Shown piece by piece: positions 1 to 8,615 of a DNA stretch of 64,000 nt; position 1 is the first letter of the stretch; every line of letters begins with the position of its first letter. Both the position numbers and the translations under genes were made by a program. Source of the DNA: Marivita lacus (GTDB lineage Bacteria; Pseudomonadota; Alphaproteobacteria; Rhodobacterales; Rhodobacteraceae); NCBI RefSeq assembly GCF_014637725.1, contig NZ_BMFC01000014.1:1-64000 (forward strand), given 5' to 3'. The notes below the pieces were generated by a model that saw nothing but the letters and a program-made list of their open reading frames with translations, made no database searches and was not told where the DNA came from.

Positions 1-712
1 GACCGAAACCGGCGGGCACCTGCTCACCCCGCTGCCCGGCGCGCATGCCACCAAGCCGGGTGCTGCGATGAAGCCGTTCTTCGGGGTGGTGCCCGTGGTG
101 CTCGATCCGCAATCGGGCGCGGAGATACACAGCTCTCCCACCGAGGGGGTGCTGGCGATCAAGGACAGCTGGCCGGGGCAGATGCGCACCGTCTGGGGCG
201 ATCACGAGCGGTTCGAGAAAACCTATTTCTCGGACTACAAGGGCTATTACTTCTCGGGCGACGGCTGCAAGCGGGACGCCGACGGGGATTACTGGATCAC
301 CGGGCGCGTCGACGACGTGATCAACGTGTCGGGCCACCGCATGGGCACGGCCGAGGTGGAATCGGCGCTGGTGGCCCATGCCAAGGTCGCCGAGGCCGCG
401 GTCGTGGGCTATCCGCACGCCATCAAGGGCCAGGGCATCTATTGCTACGTCACCCTGATGAACGGGGTGGAGCCCAGCGACGAGCTCACCAAGGAGCTGC
501 GCAACTGGGTCCGCACCGAGATCGGCCCCATCGCCAGCCCGGACGTGATCCAATGGGCCCCCGGCCTGCCAAAAACCCGCTCCGGCAAGATCATGCGCCG
601 CATCCTGCGAAAGATCGCCGAAAACGACACCGGCAGCCTGGGCGATACCTCCACACTCGCAGACCCCTCGGTCGTCGATGAACTCATCGAAAACCGGATG
701 AACAAGGGGTGA
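1..712 (+). CDS. acs: acetyl-CoA synthetase, C-terminal part (5' end outside window)
   Basis: AMP-forming acetate-CoA ligase, which converts acetate, ATP and CoA to acetyl-CoA in the cytoplasm. The reading frame is open from base 2 (TETGGHLL...), so the start lies before the window. About 236 of roughly 650 residues are present. The adenylation-domain core [22 protein letters not shown] is followed by the hinge aspartate and [15 protein letters not shown]. Near the C-terminus is [14 protein letters not shown], whose lysine (SGK) is the conserved catalytic residue that is acetylated in this family. It ends 20 bases before a clear terminator. Identification is firm. Confidence 0.95.
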   Translation, partial: TETGGHLLTPLPGAHATKPGAAMKPFFGVVPVVLDPQSGAEIHSSPTEGVLAIKDSWPGQMRTVWGDHERFEKTYFSDYKGYYFSGDGCKRDADGDYWITGRVDDVINVSGHRMGTAEVESALVAHAKVAEAAVVGYPHAIKGQGIYCYVTLMNGVEPSDELTKELRNWVRTEIGPIASPDVIQWAPGLPKTRSGKIMRRILRKIAENDTGSLGDTSTLADPSVVDELIENRMNKG

Positions 713-731
713 GGATTTCCGAGACCCAAGC

Positions 732-761
732 AAAAAGGGCGGTCCTCGGGCCGCCCTTTTT
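732..761 (+). terminator. rho-independent terminator after acs
   Basis: A perfect 11-bp stem (AAAAAGGGCGG at 732-742 and its complement at 751-761) has an 8-base loop and ends in a T run. It begins 20 bases after the acs stop. The A/T ends make it potentially bidirectional, but no convergent gene follows. Confidence 0.85.
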
Positions 762-864
762 CGCTCAGGTGACCCGTTAAGCCTGTTGTCACTATGCCCG
801 CGCATTTCGGCGTAAATTCGGGTATGATGATATCTTGGGGGCTTCGAACCGACGGAGCATGACA

Positions 865-1110
865 ATGCCGATACTGCAACCAACCATGCCCGGCATGGCG
901 TTCAAGCCGCTGTACCGGGATGACCAGGCCACGAAACCGGCAAGCCTGACGCGCCCATCCATCGCCGCACCCTTGCCCGGCACCATTGGCGACGACCGAA
1001 TTGTTCCACCGGCCGCTCCGCCCTCGGCTGTCCAAATGCAGATCAAGGCGCTCATTTCCGAGCAAGCGCTGGGGTTGGAGGCCGCGAAGGAGGCACAGAC
1101 CGACACCTGA
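865..1110 (+). CDS. small proline-rich protein of unknown function
   Basis: An 81-residue reading frame. The ATG at 865 is preceded by GGAG at 854-857 with 7 bases spacing. This favours it over the ATG at 859, which sits only 1 base from that site. The protein is proline/alanine-rich in its first two thirds (PTMPGMAFKPLYRDD, PLPGTIGDDRIVPPAAPPSAV). It ends in a short predicted helix, MQIKALISEQALGLEAAKEAQ. It has no signal peptide, membrane segment or recognised domain. It lies between the acs terminator and accB. A good ribosome binding site supports it, but there is no family recognition, so it could be chance. Confidence 0.45.
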   Translation: MPILQPTMPGMAFKPLYRDDQATKPASLTRPSIAAPLPGTIGDDRIVPPAAPPSAVQMQIKALISEQALGLEAAKEAQTDT

Positions 1111-1297
1111 CAGGCGCGCCTTTCCCGCCCCTTGCGACGCTGTCATTGCCGAGATTGATCGCTGCTGCCCCTTGCCCCCGCACCGTAATCGGTGCAAGGA
1201 AAGGCATGCAAAGCGGGTGGTACCCGTAGGTAAAGCGCACCTCCGATCCATCCACTGACGGGGCCGTGCGAAGAGCAGGAAGCGGGCGAGGAACAGC

Positions 1298-1783
1298 ATG
1301 ACCAAGACCAACCATGAAGCTGACGTGGCTTTTATCGAAGCACTGGCAAAGCTGTTGCGTGAGAACGACCTGACCGAATTGCAAGTCAAACGCGAATACG
1401 GCGAAGACGACAGCCTCAATGTCCGCGTCAGCCGCATCACGCAGACCGCCCCTGCCTTCCACACCGCCATGGCAGCACCCACTGCCAGTCCGATGTCGTC
1501 CGCGCAGGTGGTACCTGCCCCCAGCGCACCAGAAGACCCCGCCTCACATCCCGGCGCAGTCACCTCGCCGATGGTCGGCACCGTCTACATGCAGGCAGAG
1601 CCCGGCTCGCCTTCCTTCATCTCGGTCGGCCAGCAGATCAATGAAGGCGACACGCTTTTGATCGTCGAGGCAATGAAGACAATGAACCACATACCGGCGC
1701 CCCGCAGCGGCACGGTGAAACGCATTCTTGTCGAAGACGGGGCACCCGTCGAATACGGTGCGCCGCTCGTGATCCTCGAGTGA
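1298..1783 (+). CDS. accB: acetyl-CoA carboxylase biotin carboxyl carrier protein
   Basis: Carrier subunit of acetyl-CoA carboxylase. Biotin on its lysine shuttles carboxyl groups from AccC to the carboxyltransferase for malonyl-CoA synthesis. The 161 residues are of normal length. A helical N-terminus is followed by an Ala/Pro-rich linker (about 50-85) and the biotinyl domain (about 86-161). The biotinylation motif is EAMKTMNHI with Lys127; the usual form is EAMK(M/L)MN. The start has GAGGAACAGC in front of it. accC follows 13 bases downstream, so the two are co-transcribed as is usual. Confidence 0.96.
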   Translation: MTKTNHEADVAFIEALAKLLRENDLTELQVKREYGEDDSLNVRVSRITQTAPAFHTAMAAPTASPMSSAQVVPAPSAPEDPASHPGAVTSPMVGTVYMQAEPGSPSFISVGQQINEGDTLLIVEAMKTMNHIPAPRSGTVKRILVEDGAPVEYGAPLVILE

Positions 1784-1796
1784 ACGGGACGCAGGC

Positions 1797-3149
1797 ATGT
1801 TTGACAAAATCCTGATTGCCAACCGCGGCGAGATCGCCCTTCGCGTGATCCGCGCCTGCCGTGAAATGGGCGTGGCCAGCGTGGCCGTACATTCGACCGC
1901 CGATTCCGACGCAATGCATGTGCGCATGGCCGATGAGGCGATCTGCATCGGGCCGCCCTCGTCCACGGAAAGCTACCTGTCGATTCCGGCCATCATCTCG
2001 GCCTGCGAAATCTCGGGCGCGCAAGCGATCCATCCGGGCTACGGCTTCCTGTCGGAAAACGCGCGCTTCGTGCAGATCGTGGAAGATCACGGCCTGATCT
2101 TCATCGGCCCGACCGCCGAACATATCCGCGTCATGGGCGACAAGATCACCGCCAAGGACACGATCAAGGCGCTTGGCGTGCCCTGCGTGCCTGGCTCTGA
2201 CGGTGGTGTGGCTGATCTCGCAGAGGCCAAGAAGGTCGGGGAAGAGATCGGCTATCCGGTGATCGTCAAGGCGACCGCAGGCGGCGGCGGGCGCGGCATG
2301 AAGGTGGCACATACCGCTGCCGACATGGAGCGCGCCTTTCAGACCGCGCGGTCCGAGGCCAAGGCAGCCTTTGGCAATGACGAAGTCTATATCGAGAAAT
2401 ACCTGACCACACCGCGCCATATCGAGGTGCAGGTCTTCGGCGATGGCAAGGGCAAGGCGGTCCATCTGGGTGAGCGCGATTGTTCGCTGCAACGCCGCCA
2501 CCAGAAGGTTCTGGAAGAAGCCCCCGGCCCCTGCATCACGCCGGAAGAGCGCGCGCGGATCGGCAAGGTCTGTGCGGATGCCGTGTCAAAGATCAACTAC
2601 GCCGGCGCGGGCACGATTGAATTCCTGTACGAGAACGGTGAATTCTATTTCATCGAGATGAACACCCGTCTTCAGGTCGAACACCCGGTGACCGAGGCGA
2701 TCTTTGGCGTCGATCTGGTGCGCGAACAGATCCGCGTGGCCTCGGGCCTGCCGCTTTCGTTTGAACAGGATGAACTGGTCATCAACGGCCATTCCATCGA
2801 GGCCCGGATCAACGCGGAAAAACTGCCGAATTTCTCGCCTTCGCCCGGTCGGATCACTCAGTATCATGTGCCCGGTGGTCTGGGCGTGCGGATGGACAGC
2901 GCGCTGTATGATGGCTACACGATCCCGCCCTATTACGACAGCCTGATCGGCAAGCTGATCGTGCATGGAAGAGACCGGGACGAGGCATTGGCCCGGATGT
3001 CGCGAGCGCTTGGCGAGCTGATCGTGGACGGTGTGGACAGCACAGTGCCGCTGTTCCGCGACCTGCTCGAAGACCCGGACGTGCGCAGCGGCAATTACAA
3101 CATCCACTGGCTCGAGCAATGGCTGGAGCGTACCTACGCGAAGCCTTGA
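1797..3149 (+). CDS. accC: acetyl-CoA carboxylase biotin carboxylase subunit
   Basis: ATP- and bicarbonate-dependent carboxylation of biotin on AccB, the first half-reaction of fatty-acid synthesis. The 450 residues match the family length. Visible features are the N-terminal [19 protein letters not shown], the ATP-grasp glycine-rich loop GGGGRG (162-167), [14 protein letters not shown], the [17 protein letters not shown] block and the metal/bicarbonate region [14 protein letters not shown]. It directly follows accB. Confidence 0.97.
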   Translation: MFDKILIANRGEIALRVIRACREMGVASVAVHSTADSDAMHVRMADEAICIGPPSSTESYLSIPAIISACEISGAQAIHPGYGFLSENARFVQIVEDHGLIFIGPTAEHIRVMGDKITAKDTIKALGVPCVPGSDGGVADLAEAKKVGEEIGYPVIVKATAGGGGRGMKVAHTAADMERAFQTARSEAKAAFGNDEVYIEKYLTTPRHIEVQVFGDGKGKAVHLGERDCSLQRRHQKVLEEAPGPCITPEERARIGKVCADAVSKINYAGAGTIEFLYENGEFYFIEMNTRLQVEHPVTEAIFGVDLVREQIRVASGLPLSFEQDELVINGHSIEARINAEKLPNFSPSPGRITQYHVPGGLGVRMDSALYDGYTIPPYYDSLIGKLIVHGRDRDEALARMSRALGELIVDGVDSTVPLFRDLLEDPDVRSGNYNIHWLEQWLERTYAKP

Positions 3150-3195
3150 GGTCGTTCGAGCACCCGTATTGCGCTGAAGCTCAAGGCGGTGCGCC

Positions 3196-3831
3196 ATGAC
3201 CGTGACGCCCGAGCTTTTGCTTCAGGCCTACCGCGTGGGTGTGTTTCCCATGGCGGAACATCGCGACGATCCAGAGATGTTCTGGGTCGATCCGCGCAAG
3301 CGGGGGGTGTTTCCGCTCGACAGGTTTCACATCTCGCGCAGCCTTGCCAGAGCGCTGCGGCGCGACGGGTATCGCGTCACTTTGAACACCGTTTTTGCCG
3401 AGGTGATCGACGCCTGCGCGGATCGCAGCGAGACATGGATCAATCAGGAAATCCGCGCTCTCTACGAAACGCTGCATCACCAAGGCCATGCCCATTCGAT
3501 CGAGGTGTGGATGGAGGACCGTCTGGTGGGCGGTGTCTACGGCGTGACGGTGGGGGCAGCCTTCTGCGGCGAAAGCATGTTTTCGCGCGAACGGGATGCA
3601 TCGAAAATCGCACTTGCCTGGCTGGTCGATCTGTTGCGCAGGTCGGGGTTCATTCTGTTCGACACGCAATTCCTGACACATCACCTTGCATCTCTTGGCG
3701 CGATCGAGATCACGCGCACGGAATATCGGGCACATCTGGCGCAGGCGCTGCAACTCGAGGCCGATCTGACACGGGTGCCCCTGGCAGCGTCAGGTCAGGA
3801 CGTGGTGCAGCGCAACACCCAGACATCGTAA
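3196..3831 (+). CDS. aat: leucyl/phenylalanyl-tRNA-protein transferase
   Basis: Transfers Leu or Phe from aminoacyl-tRNA to N-terminal Arg/Lys of proteins, making N-degrons for ClpS/ClpAP. The 211 residues show the family signatures FPMA, MFWVDPRKRGVFPLDRFHISRSL, GGVYGVTVGAAFCGESMFSR and ASKIALAWLVDLL. The ATG at 3196 follows AAGGCGGTGCGCC. It lies 46 bases after accC and may share its transcript. Its last 37 bases overlap the 3' end of the convergent DUF2155 gene. Confidence 0.95.
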   Translation: MTVTPELLLQAYRVGVFPMAEHRDDPEMFWVDPRKRGVFPLDRFHISRSLARALRRDGYRVTLNTVFAEVIDACADRSETWINQEIRALYETLHHQGHAHSIEVWMEDRLVGGVYGVTVGAAFCGESMFSRERDASKIALAWLVDLLRRSGFILFDTQFLTHHLASLGAIEITRTEYRAHLAQALQLEADLTRVPLAASGQDVVQRNTQTS

Positions 3832-4157
3832 CGCTGGTGATCCATCGCATTCAGCGCAGGCGAGGATGCGATCATCCAGCCCTGATACACTGGTGCGTCC
3901 TTGCCGATTTCCATGATGGTGAGCGACGCATAAGCCTCACCCGCGGCATTGCTCTCGGGATAGCGGCATTCATTGGCAGTGACCGTGATCCGCCCGACCG
4001 TGGCCGATTGACCGGCGGCGATCTGCAGCTCCTGCACCCTGCCCGTGATCTTGTCCAAGGCACGCACGGTGACACCGGTGCCGTTCGACGTGGCAACCTG
4101 GGCCGTGCTGACCGAGGCCAACATCAAGGGCAGGATAAAGGCGATCAGACGTGGCAT
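3795..4157 (-). CDS. DUF2155 domain secreted protein
   Basis: 120 residues starting at the ATG at 4157, which has GGAG 5 bases upstream. An N-terminal signal peptide (MPRLIAFILPLMLASVSTAQ) predicts export. The remainder, VRALDKITGRVQELQIAAGQSATVGRITVTANECRYP...GWMIASSPALNAMDHQRYDVWVLRC, is the DUF2155 pattern found in alphaproteobacteria, with two conserved cysteines. Function is unknown. It is convergent with aat and overlaps it by 37 bases. It lies directly downstream of the NDUFA12-like gene, a common arrangement in Rhodobacterales. Confidence 0.88.
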   Translation of the reverse strand: MPRLIAFILPLMLASVSTAQVATSNGTGVTVRALDKITGRVQELQIAAGQSATVGRITVTANECRYPESNAAGEAYASLTIMEIGKDAPVYQGWMIASSPALNAMDHQRYDVWVLRCTTS

Positions 4158-4191
4158 CCGCACTCCGTCCCTGTTCGGCGGTAGGCCGGGA

Positions 4192-4575
4192 TCATTCGGG
4201 GCGCCATGCCTCGTAATCCTGACGCGGCGCGGGTTCCGGACGACGGATCGAGCCAGCCGGCGCATAGGCCAGCGCCGTGCCTGTCAGGTTTTCCTGGTGC
4301 GGCTTGGACCATGCTTTTTTGGTCAGCGGGCGTTCGGTCGGCGGTTCCTTGAACGTGTGATGCAGCCAGCCGTGCCAATCCGGATCGACGCGGCTTGCCT
4401 CGGCTTCGCCGTTGAAGATGACCCAGCGCTTCTTGTCGTCCTTGCACCGGTAAAAGATGTTGCCCTGGGTGTCTTCACCGACTTTTTCGCCTTTGCGCCA
4501 CGTATAGAACTGTGTGCCAAGCGTCTGCCCGTTCCACCAGGTGACAGCGCGAAGAAGGGTATTCAGAATGCCCAT
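4192..4575 (-). CDS. NADH:ubiquinone oxidoreductase NDUFA12-family subunit
   Basis: 127-residue homologue of the mitochondrial complex I accessory subunit NDUFA12 (B17.2), which in alphaproteobacteria is a supernumerary complex I subunit. Sequence signs are the N-terminal [24 protein letters not shown], the [15 protein letters not shown] block and the [16 protein letters not shown] motif. The C-terminus ([18 protein letters not shown]) also fits. No nuo operon is nearby, so the subunit is encoded apart from its complex. The function rests on family knowledge. Confidence 0.9.
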   Translation of the reverse strand: MGILNTLLRAVTWWNGQTLGTQFYTWRKGEKVGEDTQGNIFYRCKDDKKRWVIFNGEAEASRVDPDWHGWLHHTFKEPPTERPLTKKAWSKPHQENLTGTALAYAPAGSIRRPEPAPRQDYEAWRPE

Positions 4576-4639
4576 GGACGACTCCTCGGGGTTGGTTCAG
4601 CGCCTTATAGGGTGCTTTGCGGGCCAAGGTCCAGCGCAG

Positions 4640-5008
4640 CTATGACGCAGCGGGTGCCAGCGCGGTCACTTCGATCTCGATGCGGTATTTCGCGTCGATC
4701 AACCCGCATTCGATCATCGTGGCGGCAGGCGGGTTGTCGCCGAATGTCCGCGCAAGGATGTCGTGGCAGGCTTCGAATTCGTTCCGGTCCGGCAGATAGT
4801 ATGTCACCCGGACCACATCGGCCAAGGACGCACCGGCCTTGGCCAGTGCGCCCGCGATCACGTCCAGCGCGCTCTGGCATTGCTCTGCCACCGTATCGCC
4901 CTGCCCGACCGTGCCCGCGACAAACACAAAGCCACCGGCCACAACGGCGCGGCAATAGCCGATCTTGGCCTCGAAAGCGCCACCCGAAGAAATGCGTGTA
5001 ATCGTCAT
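4640..5008 (-). CDS. RidA family protein (enamine/imine deaminase-like)
   Basis: 122 residues of the YjgF/YER057c/UK114 fold, whose members hydrolyse reactive enamine/imine intermediates from PLP enzymes. Visible are the VAGGFVFVAGTVGQG strand, the QCQSALDVIAGALAKAGASLADVVRVTYYLPD helix-strand and a C-terminal IEIEVTALAP. The usual substrate-carboxylate arginine (consensus CxR...E near the C-terminus) is not obvious, as the region reads PPAATMIECGLIDAKYRIEIE. It may therefore belong to a non-archetypal Rid subgroup. The start at 5008 gives the family's normal length. Confidence 0.85.
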   Translation of the reverse strand: MTITRISSGGAFEAKIGYCRAVVAGGFVFVAGTVGQGDTVAEQCQSALDVIAGALAKAGASLADVVRVTYYLPDRNEFEACHDILARTFGDNPPAATMIECGLIDAKYRIEIEVTALAPAAS

Positions 5009-5074
5009 GGTTCTCGTCCCAAAAAGAAAGGCGGGCAAAATGCCCACCTTTTCAAGTTAACGCCGATGGAAGGT

Positions 5075-6340
5075 TCAACCCGCCTCGGCAGGTTCCTTTT
5101 TCTGATCCGCGTAGATCATCAGCGGCTTGGCGTCGGACGTCACCGCTTCTTCGTTGACCACCACCTCGACAACGTCATCCATGCCCGGCAGTTCGAACAT
5201 GGTGTCGAGCAGGATGTCTTCGAGGATCGACCGCAGGCCGCGCGCCCCGGTCTTGCGCTGGATCGCCCGCTTGGCGATGGCGCTCAGCGCGTCATCGGTA
5301 AAGCTGAGCGTTGTACTCTCGATCTCGAACAGGCGCTGATACTGCTTGACCAAGGCGTTCTTTGGCTGGGTCAGAATGATGATCAGCGCGTCTTCGTCCA
5401 GATCCTCAAGCGTTGCAATCACCGGCAGACGGCCGACGAATTCAGGGATCAGGCCGAACTTCAGCAGATCCTCGGGTTCCAACGATTTGAACGTCTCGCC
5501 AATCCCCTGTTCGCTGTCGTCACGCACATCCGCACCAAAGCCCATCGCCGAGCCTTTGCCACGTTGCTTGATGATCCGGTCCAGACCCGCAAAGGCACCG
5601 CCGCAGATGAACAGGATGTTTGTCGTGTCCACCTGCAGGAACTCCTGCTGAGGATGCTTGCGCCCGCCCTGGGGCGGCACCGACGCAACCGTGCCTTCCA
5701 TCAGCTTGAGCAGCGCTTGCTGCACGCCTTCGCCCGACACGTCACGGGTGATCGACGGGTTTTCCGACTTCCGCGTGATCTTGTCGACCTCGTCGATATA
5801 AACAATGCCGCGCTGCGCGCGTTCAACGTTATATTCCGACGATTGCAGCAGCTTGAGGATGATGTTCTCTACATCTTCACCCACATAACCGGCCTCGGTC
5901 AGTGTCGTTGCATCCGCCATGGTGAACGGCACATCCAGTATCCGCGCCAGCGTCTGGGCCAACAGCGTCTTGCCGCAGCCGGTTGGACCGATCAGCAGGA
6001 TGTTGGACTTCGACAGTTCGATATCTGACGATTTCTGAGAATGGTTCAGGCGCTTGTAGTGGTTGTGCACAGCCACCGACAGAACACGCTTGGCCACGGA
6101 TTGACCGATCACGTAATCATCAAGCACGTCGCAGATCTCGCGCGGAGTCGGCACGCCTTCCGACGACTTCAGGCCACCGCCTTTGGTTTCCTCGCGGATG
6201 ATGTCCATGCACAGCTCGACGCATTCGTCGCAGATGAAGACGGTCGGCCCTGCGATCAGCTTTCGCACCTCGTGTTGGCTCTTGCCACAGAAGCTGCAGT
6301 AAAGGGTATTCTTGCTGTCGCCGCCAGAATTCGTCGCCAT
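5075..6340 (-). CDS. clpX: ATP-dependent Clp protease ATP-binding subunit ClpX
   Basis: AAA+ unfoldase that feeds substrates to ClpP. 421 residues. The N-terminal zinc-binding domain has Cys15, Cys18, Cys37 and Cys40. The Walker A motif GPTGCGKT is at 118-125 and Walker B YIDEVDKI at 181-188. The sensor/arginine-finger region ([12 protein letters not shown]) and the [22 protein letters not shown]-terminal domain follow. It lies 151 bases downstream of clpP on the same strand, the usual order. Confidence 0.98.
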   Translation of the reverse strand: MATNSGGDSKNTLYCSFCGKSQHEVRKLIAGPTVFICDECVELCMDIIREETKGGGLKSSEGVPTPREICDVLDDYVIGQSVAKRVLSVAVHNHYKRLNHSQKSSDIELSKSNILLIGPTGCGKTLLAQTLARILDVPFTMADATTLTEAGYVGEDVENIILKLLQSSEYNVERAQRGIVYIDEVDKITRKSENPSITRDVSGEGVQQALLKLMEGTVASVPPQGGRKHPQQEFLQVDTTNILFICGGAFAGLDRIIKQRGKGSAMGFGADVRDDSEQGIGETFKSLEPEDLLKFGLIPEFVGRLPVIATLEDLDEDALIIILTQPKNALVKQYQRLFEIESTTLSFTDDALSAIAKRAIQRKTGARGLRSILEDILLDTMFELPGMDDVVEVVVNEEAVTSDAKPLMIYADQKKEPAEAG

Positions 6341-6491
6341 GTCTTTACCTTTCCTGACTCACCCAAAGGATGTGATCTTGAAAATCACTACCCTTAAGCG
6401 TGTGTCATGTTTTCTTCCAAGAACCTTAGGACAGCAAAACTTGGGCCACAACGTCAAAAACACATCCGAGACGTCGTGACCCAATCACGAT

Positions 6492-7121
6492 TTATTCGGC
6501 CTCTGGCGTCTTGACGCGGCTTGCCACGATCTCGTCGATCAAGCCCCATTCCTTGGCCTCGTCGGGGGACATGAAGTTGTCCCGCTCGAGCGCCGCTTCG
6601 ACCTTCTTGAGCGTCTGGCCGGTGTGCTTGACGTAGATTTCGTTCAGACGCGTCTTGAGCTTCTGGGTTTCCTGCGCGTGGATCATGATATCCGTCGCCT
6701 GACCCTGATAGCCACCCGAGGGTTGGTGCACCATAACGCGGCTGTTGGGCAGTGAAAAGCGCATACCGGCTTCGCCTGCCGTCAGCAGCAGCGACCCCAT
6801 CGAGGCCGCCTGCCCGATGACAAGCGTGCTGACCTTGGGCTTGATGTACTGCATCGTGTCGTAGATCGACAGTCCGCTGGTCACCACGCCGCCCGGGCTG
6901 TTGATGTACATGCTGATTTCCTTGGACGGATTCTCAGCCTCGAGATGCAAAAGCTGTGCCACGATCAGCGACGACATGCCGTCATGCACCGGGCCGCTCA
7001 GAAAGATGATCCGTTCTTTCAGCAAACGCGAGAAGATGTCGTAGGCCCGTTCGCCACGGCTGGTCTGCTCGACCACCATGGGGACAAGGGTATTCATGTA
7101 CGTGTCAATGGGATCTTTCAT
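6492..7121 (-). CDS. clpP: ATP-dependent Clp protease proteolytic subunit ClpP
   Basis: Serine protease of the ClpXP/ClpAP complexes. 209 residues. The catalytic triad is readable: Ser107 (GQAASMGS), His132 (VMVHQPSGG) and Asp181 ([13 protein letters not shown]). The N-terminal [29 protein letters not shown] is typical. The 145 bases upstream separate it from the divergent flavoprotein gene and should hold its promoter. Confidence 0.98.
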   Translation of the reverse strand: MKDPIDTYMNTLVPMVVEQTSRGERAYDIFSRLLKERIIFLSGPVHDGMSSLIVAQLLHLEAENPSKEISMYINSPGGVVTSGLSIYDTMQYIKPKVSTLVIGQAASMGSLLLTAGEAGMRFSLPNSRVMVHQPSGGYQGQATDIMIHAQETQKLKTRLNEIYVKHTGQTLKKVEAALERDNFMSPDEAKEWGLIDEIVASRVKTPEAE

Positions 7122-7266
7122 CTGTGCCTGCCTGGATGAGGAGCCCGCCGAACGGGGGCCTGGTTGCGAGTTGACCCAAGACTAGTGTTGGGTGCAGGGG
7201 GCTGCAAGGGGCAGCGGTGCGCGAACCGGCCTTGACCCTGCGCCGACCGGCGTTACTTCGCGCCGC

Positions 7267-8472
7267 ATGTCAAACCTGTTCCCCCCGACCCGCACAGCGG
7301 CACTGGAAAAGCTGTCCACCTTCGTGCCGAAGGCTGCGCGCGACTATGCGGCGCAGCGCAACTACGATTTCGGGCCGGGGCAACACGCCGCGGTTTCGAC
7401 CCTGTCGCCCTACCTGCGCCACCGGTTGATCACCGAGGCCGAGGTGCTGGAGGCCGTTCTGGGTCGCTATTCGCTGAGCAGCGCCGAGAAATTCGTACAG
7501 GAGGTGTTCTGGCGCACCTACTGGAAAGGCTGGCTGGAAATGCGCCCTGCGGTCTGGGGCGGCTACCAGCAGGGCTTGTCCCGCGCATGGGATCAGGTTC
7601 AGACCCAGTCGGGCCTGCGCGCCGAATGGGAAGCCGCCTGTCGCGGCGAAACCGGGATCGAGTGCCTTGACCACTGGGCGCGCGAACTGGTGGACACGGG
7701 CTACCTGCACAACCATGCCCGCATGTGGTTCGCGTCGATCTGGATTTTCACCCTGCGCCTGCCATGGGAACTGGGCGCGGATTTCTTCCTGCGGCATCTG
7801 TACGACGGCGACCCGGCATCGAACACGCTCAGCTGGCGCTGGGTGGCCGGGATGCAGACGGAAGACAAGAATTACGTCGCAACCGCCTCGAACATCTCGA
7901 AATACACGGACGGGCGCTTCATGCCGCTCCACCAACTGGCCTCCAACCCCGCGCCGCTCGACGGCCCGCCCCATCCTCCCCGCATGGATGCGCCCTTGGG
8001 CGACAGGCTGGACCCGTCAAAACCGTCGGTGCTGCTGCTGCACGAGGACGATCTCAGCCCCGGCTGGCTGATCGATCTGGGCCTGCAGCCCTTGGAGACC
8101 GCGACACTCGATGCAACCAGCCAGATCAGCCCGCTGCACGTCGCGCCTCAGGTCACGGCGTTCAAATCAGCACTAATGGCGGATTGCACGGCGCGCTGGT
8201 CGGCCTCGCTTGGGCGGGTCACCGATGGCCTGAGATCCGCGCAAGAGATCGAGGATTGGGCGCGTGCCGCTGGTGCGGAACAGATCGTGACGCCTTACGC
8301 GCCTGCCGGGCCCGCCGCAACGATCCTGAACGACATCCGCGCGCTGCCCCTTGTCCGCCCACTCCGCAATTTTGATCGGCGCGCCTGGCCCCATGCAACC
8401 GCCGGCTTTTTCAAGTTCAAGAAAAAGATCCCGGAACTGGTCGGCGCGATGAAAGGGCTGCAAGCGGTCTGA
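7267..8472 (+). CDS. cryptochrome/photolyase-family FAD-binding protein with apparently permuted domains
   Basis: 401 residues from the ATG at 7267. The N-terminal 260 residues read as the helical FAD-binding domain of photolyases. They include YLRHRLITEAEVLEA, FVQEVFWRTYWKGWLE, the GIECLDHWARELVDTGYLHNHARMWFASI block, the WELGADFFLRHLYDGDPASNTLSWRWVAG flavin region and YTDGRFMP. Canonical photolyases carry an alpha/beta antenna domain before this part, but here the gene starts with it. Residues about 265-401 instead resemble an alpha/beta domain (SVLLLHEDDLSPGWL, AGAEQIVTPYAPAGP) ending in GFFKFKKKIPEL. DNA repair or blue-light signalling is possible; neither is shown by the sequence. Confidence 0.82.
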   Translation: MSNLFPPTRTAALEKLSTFVPKAARDYAAQRNYDFGPGQHAAVSTLSPYLRHRLITEAEVLEAVLGRYSLSSAEKFVQEVFWRTYWKGWLEMRPAVWGGYQQGLSRAWDQVQTQSGLRAEWEAACRGETGIECLDHWARELVDTGYLHNHARMWFASIWIFTLRLPWELGADFFLRHLYDGDPASNTLSWRWVAGMQTEDKNYVATASNISKYTDGRFMPLHQLASNPAPLDGPPHPPRMDAPLGDRLDPSKPSVLLLHEDDLSPGWLIDLGLQPLETATLDATSQISPLHVAPQVTAFKSALMADCTARWSASLGRVTDGLRSAQEIEDWARAAGAEQIVTPYAPAGPAATILNDIRALPLVRPLRNFDRRAWPHATAGFFKFKKKIPELVGAMKGLQAV

Positions 8473-8559
8473 CCTTCATCTTGCCTGATAAACTCGAGCG
8501 GGCCTTTGGGGGCTGTCACCGCGACTGATCGGATGGCGCAGCGATACCTGACACTCCCC

Positions 8560-8590
8560 AAAAGAAAAAGGCCGGGACAGATGCCCGGCC
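8560..8590 (-). terminator. terminator at the end of the sox operon
   Basis: Read on the minus strand, a 7-bp GGCCGGG/CCCGGCC stem with a 7-base loop (8570-8590) is followed by a T-rich tract (complement of 8560-8569). It starts 26 bases after the soxF stop. It fits a rho-independent end of the sox transcript. It also shows that soxG and soxH, which follow soxF in Paracoccus, are absent here. Confidence 0.8.
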
Positions 8591-8615
8591 TCCCTCGCAT
8601 ACTTCGACCAAAAGA

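Noticed and set aside
445-1581. Minus-strand open frame of 378 codons opposite acs, the small gene and accB
   Set aside because: It covers conserved genes on the other strand and the acs terminator, with no ribosome site and low-complexity composition.
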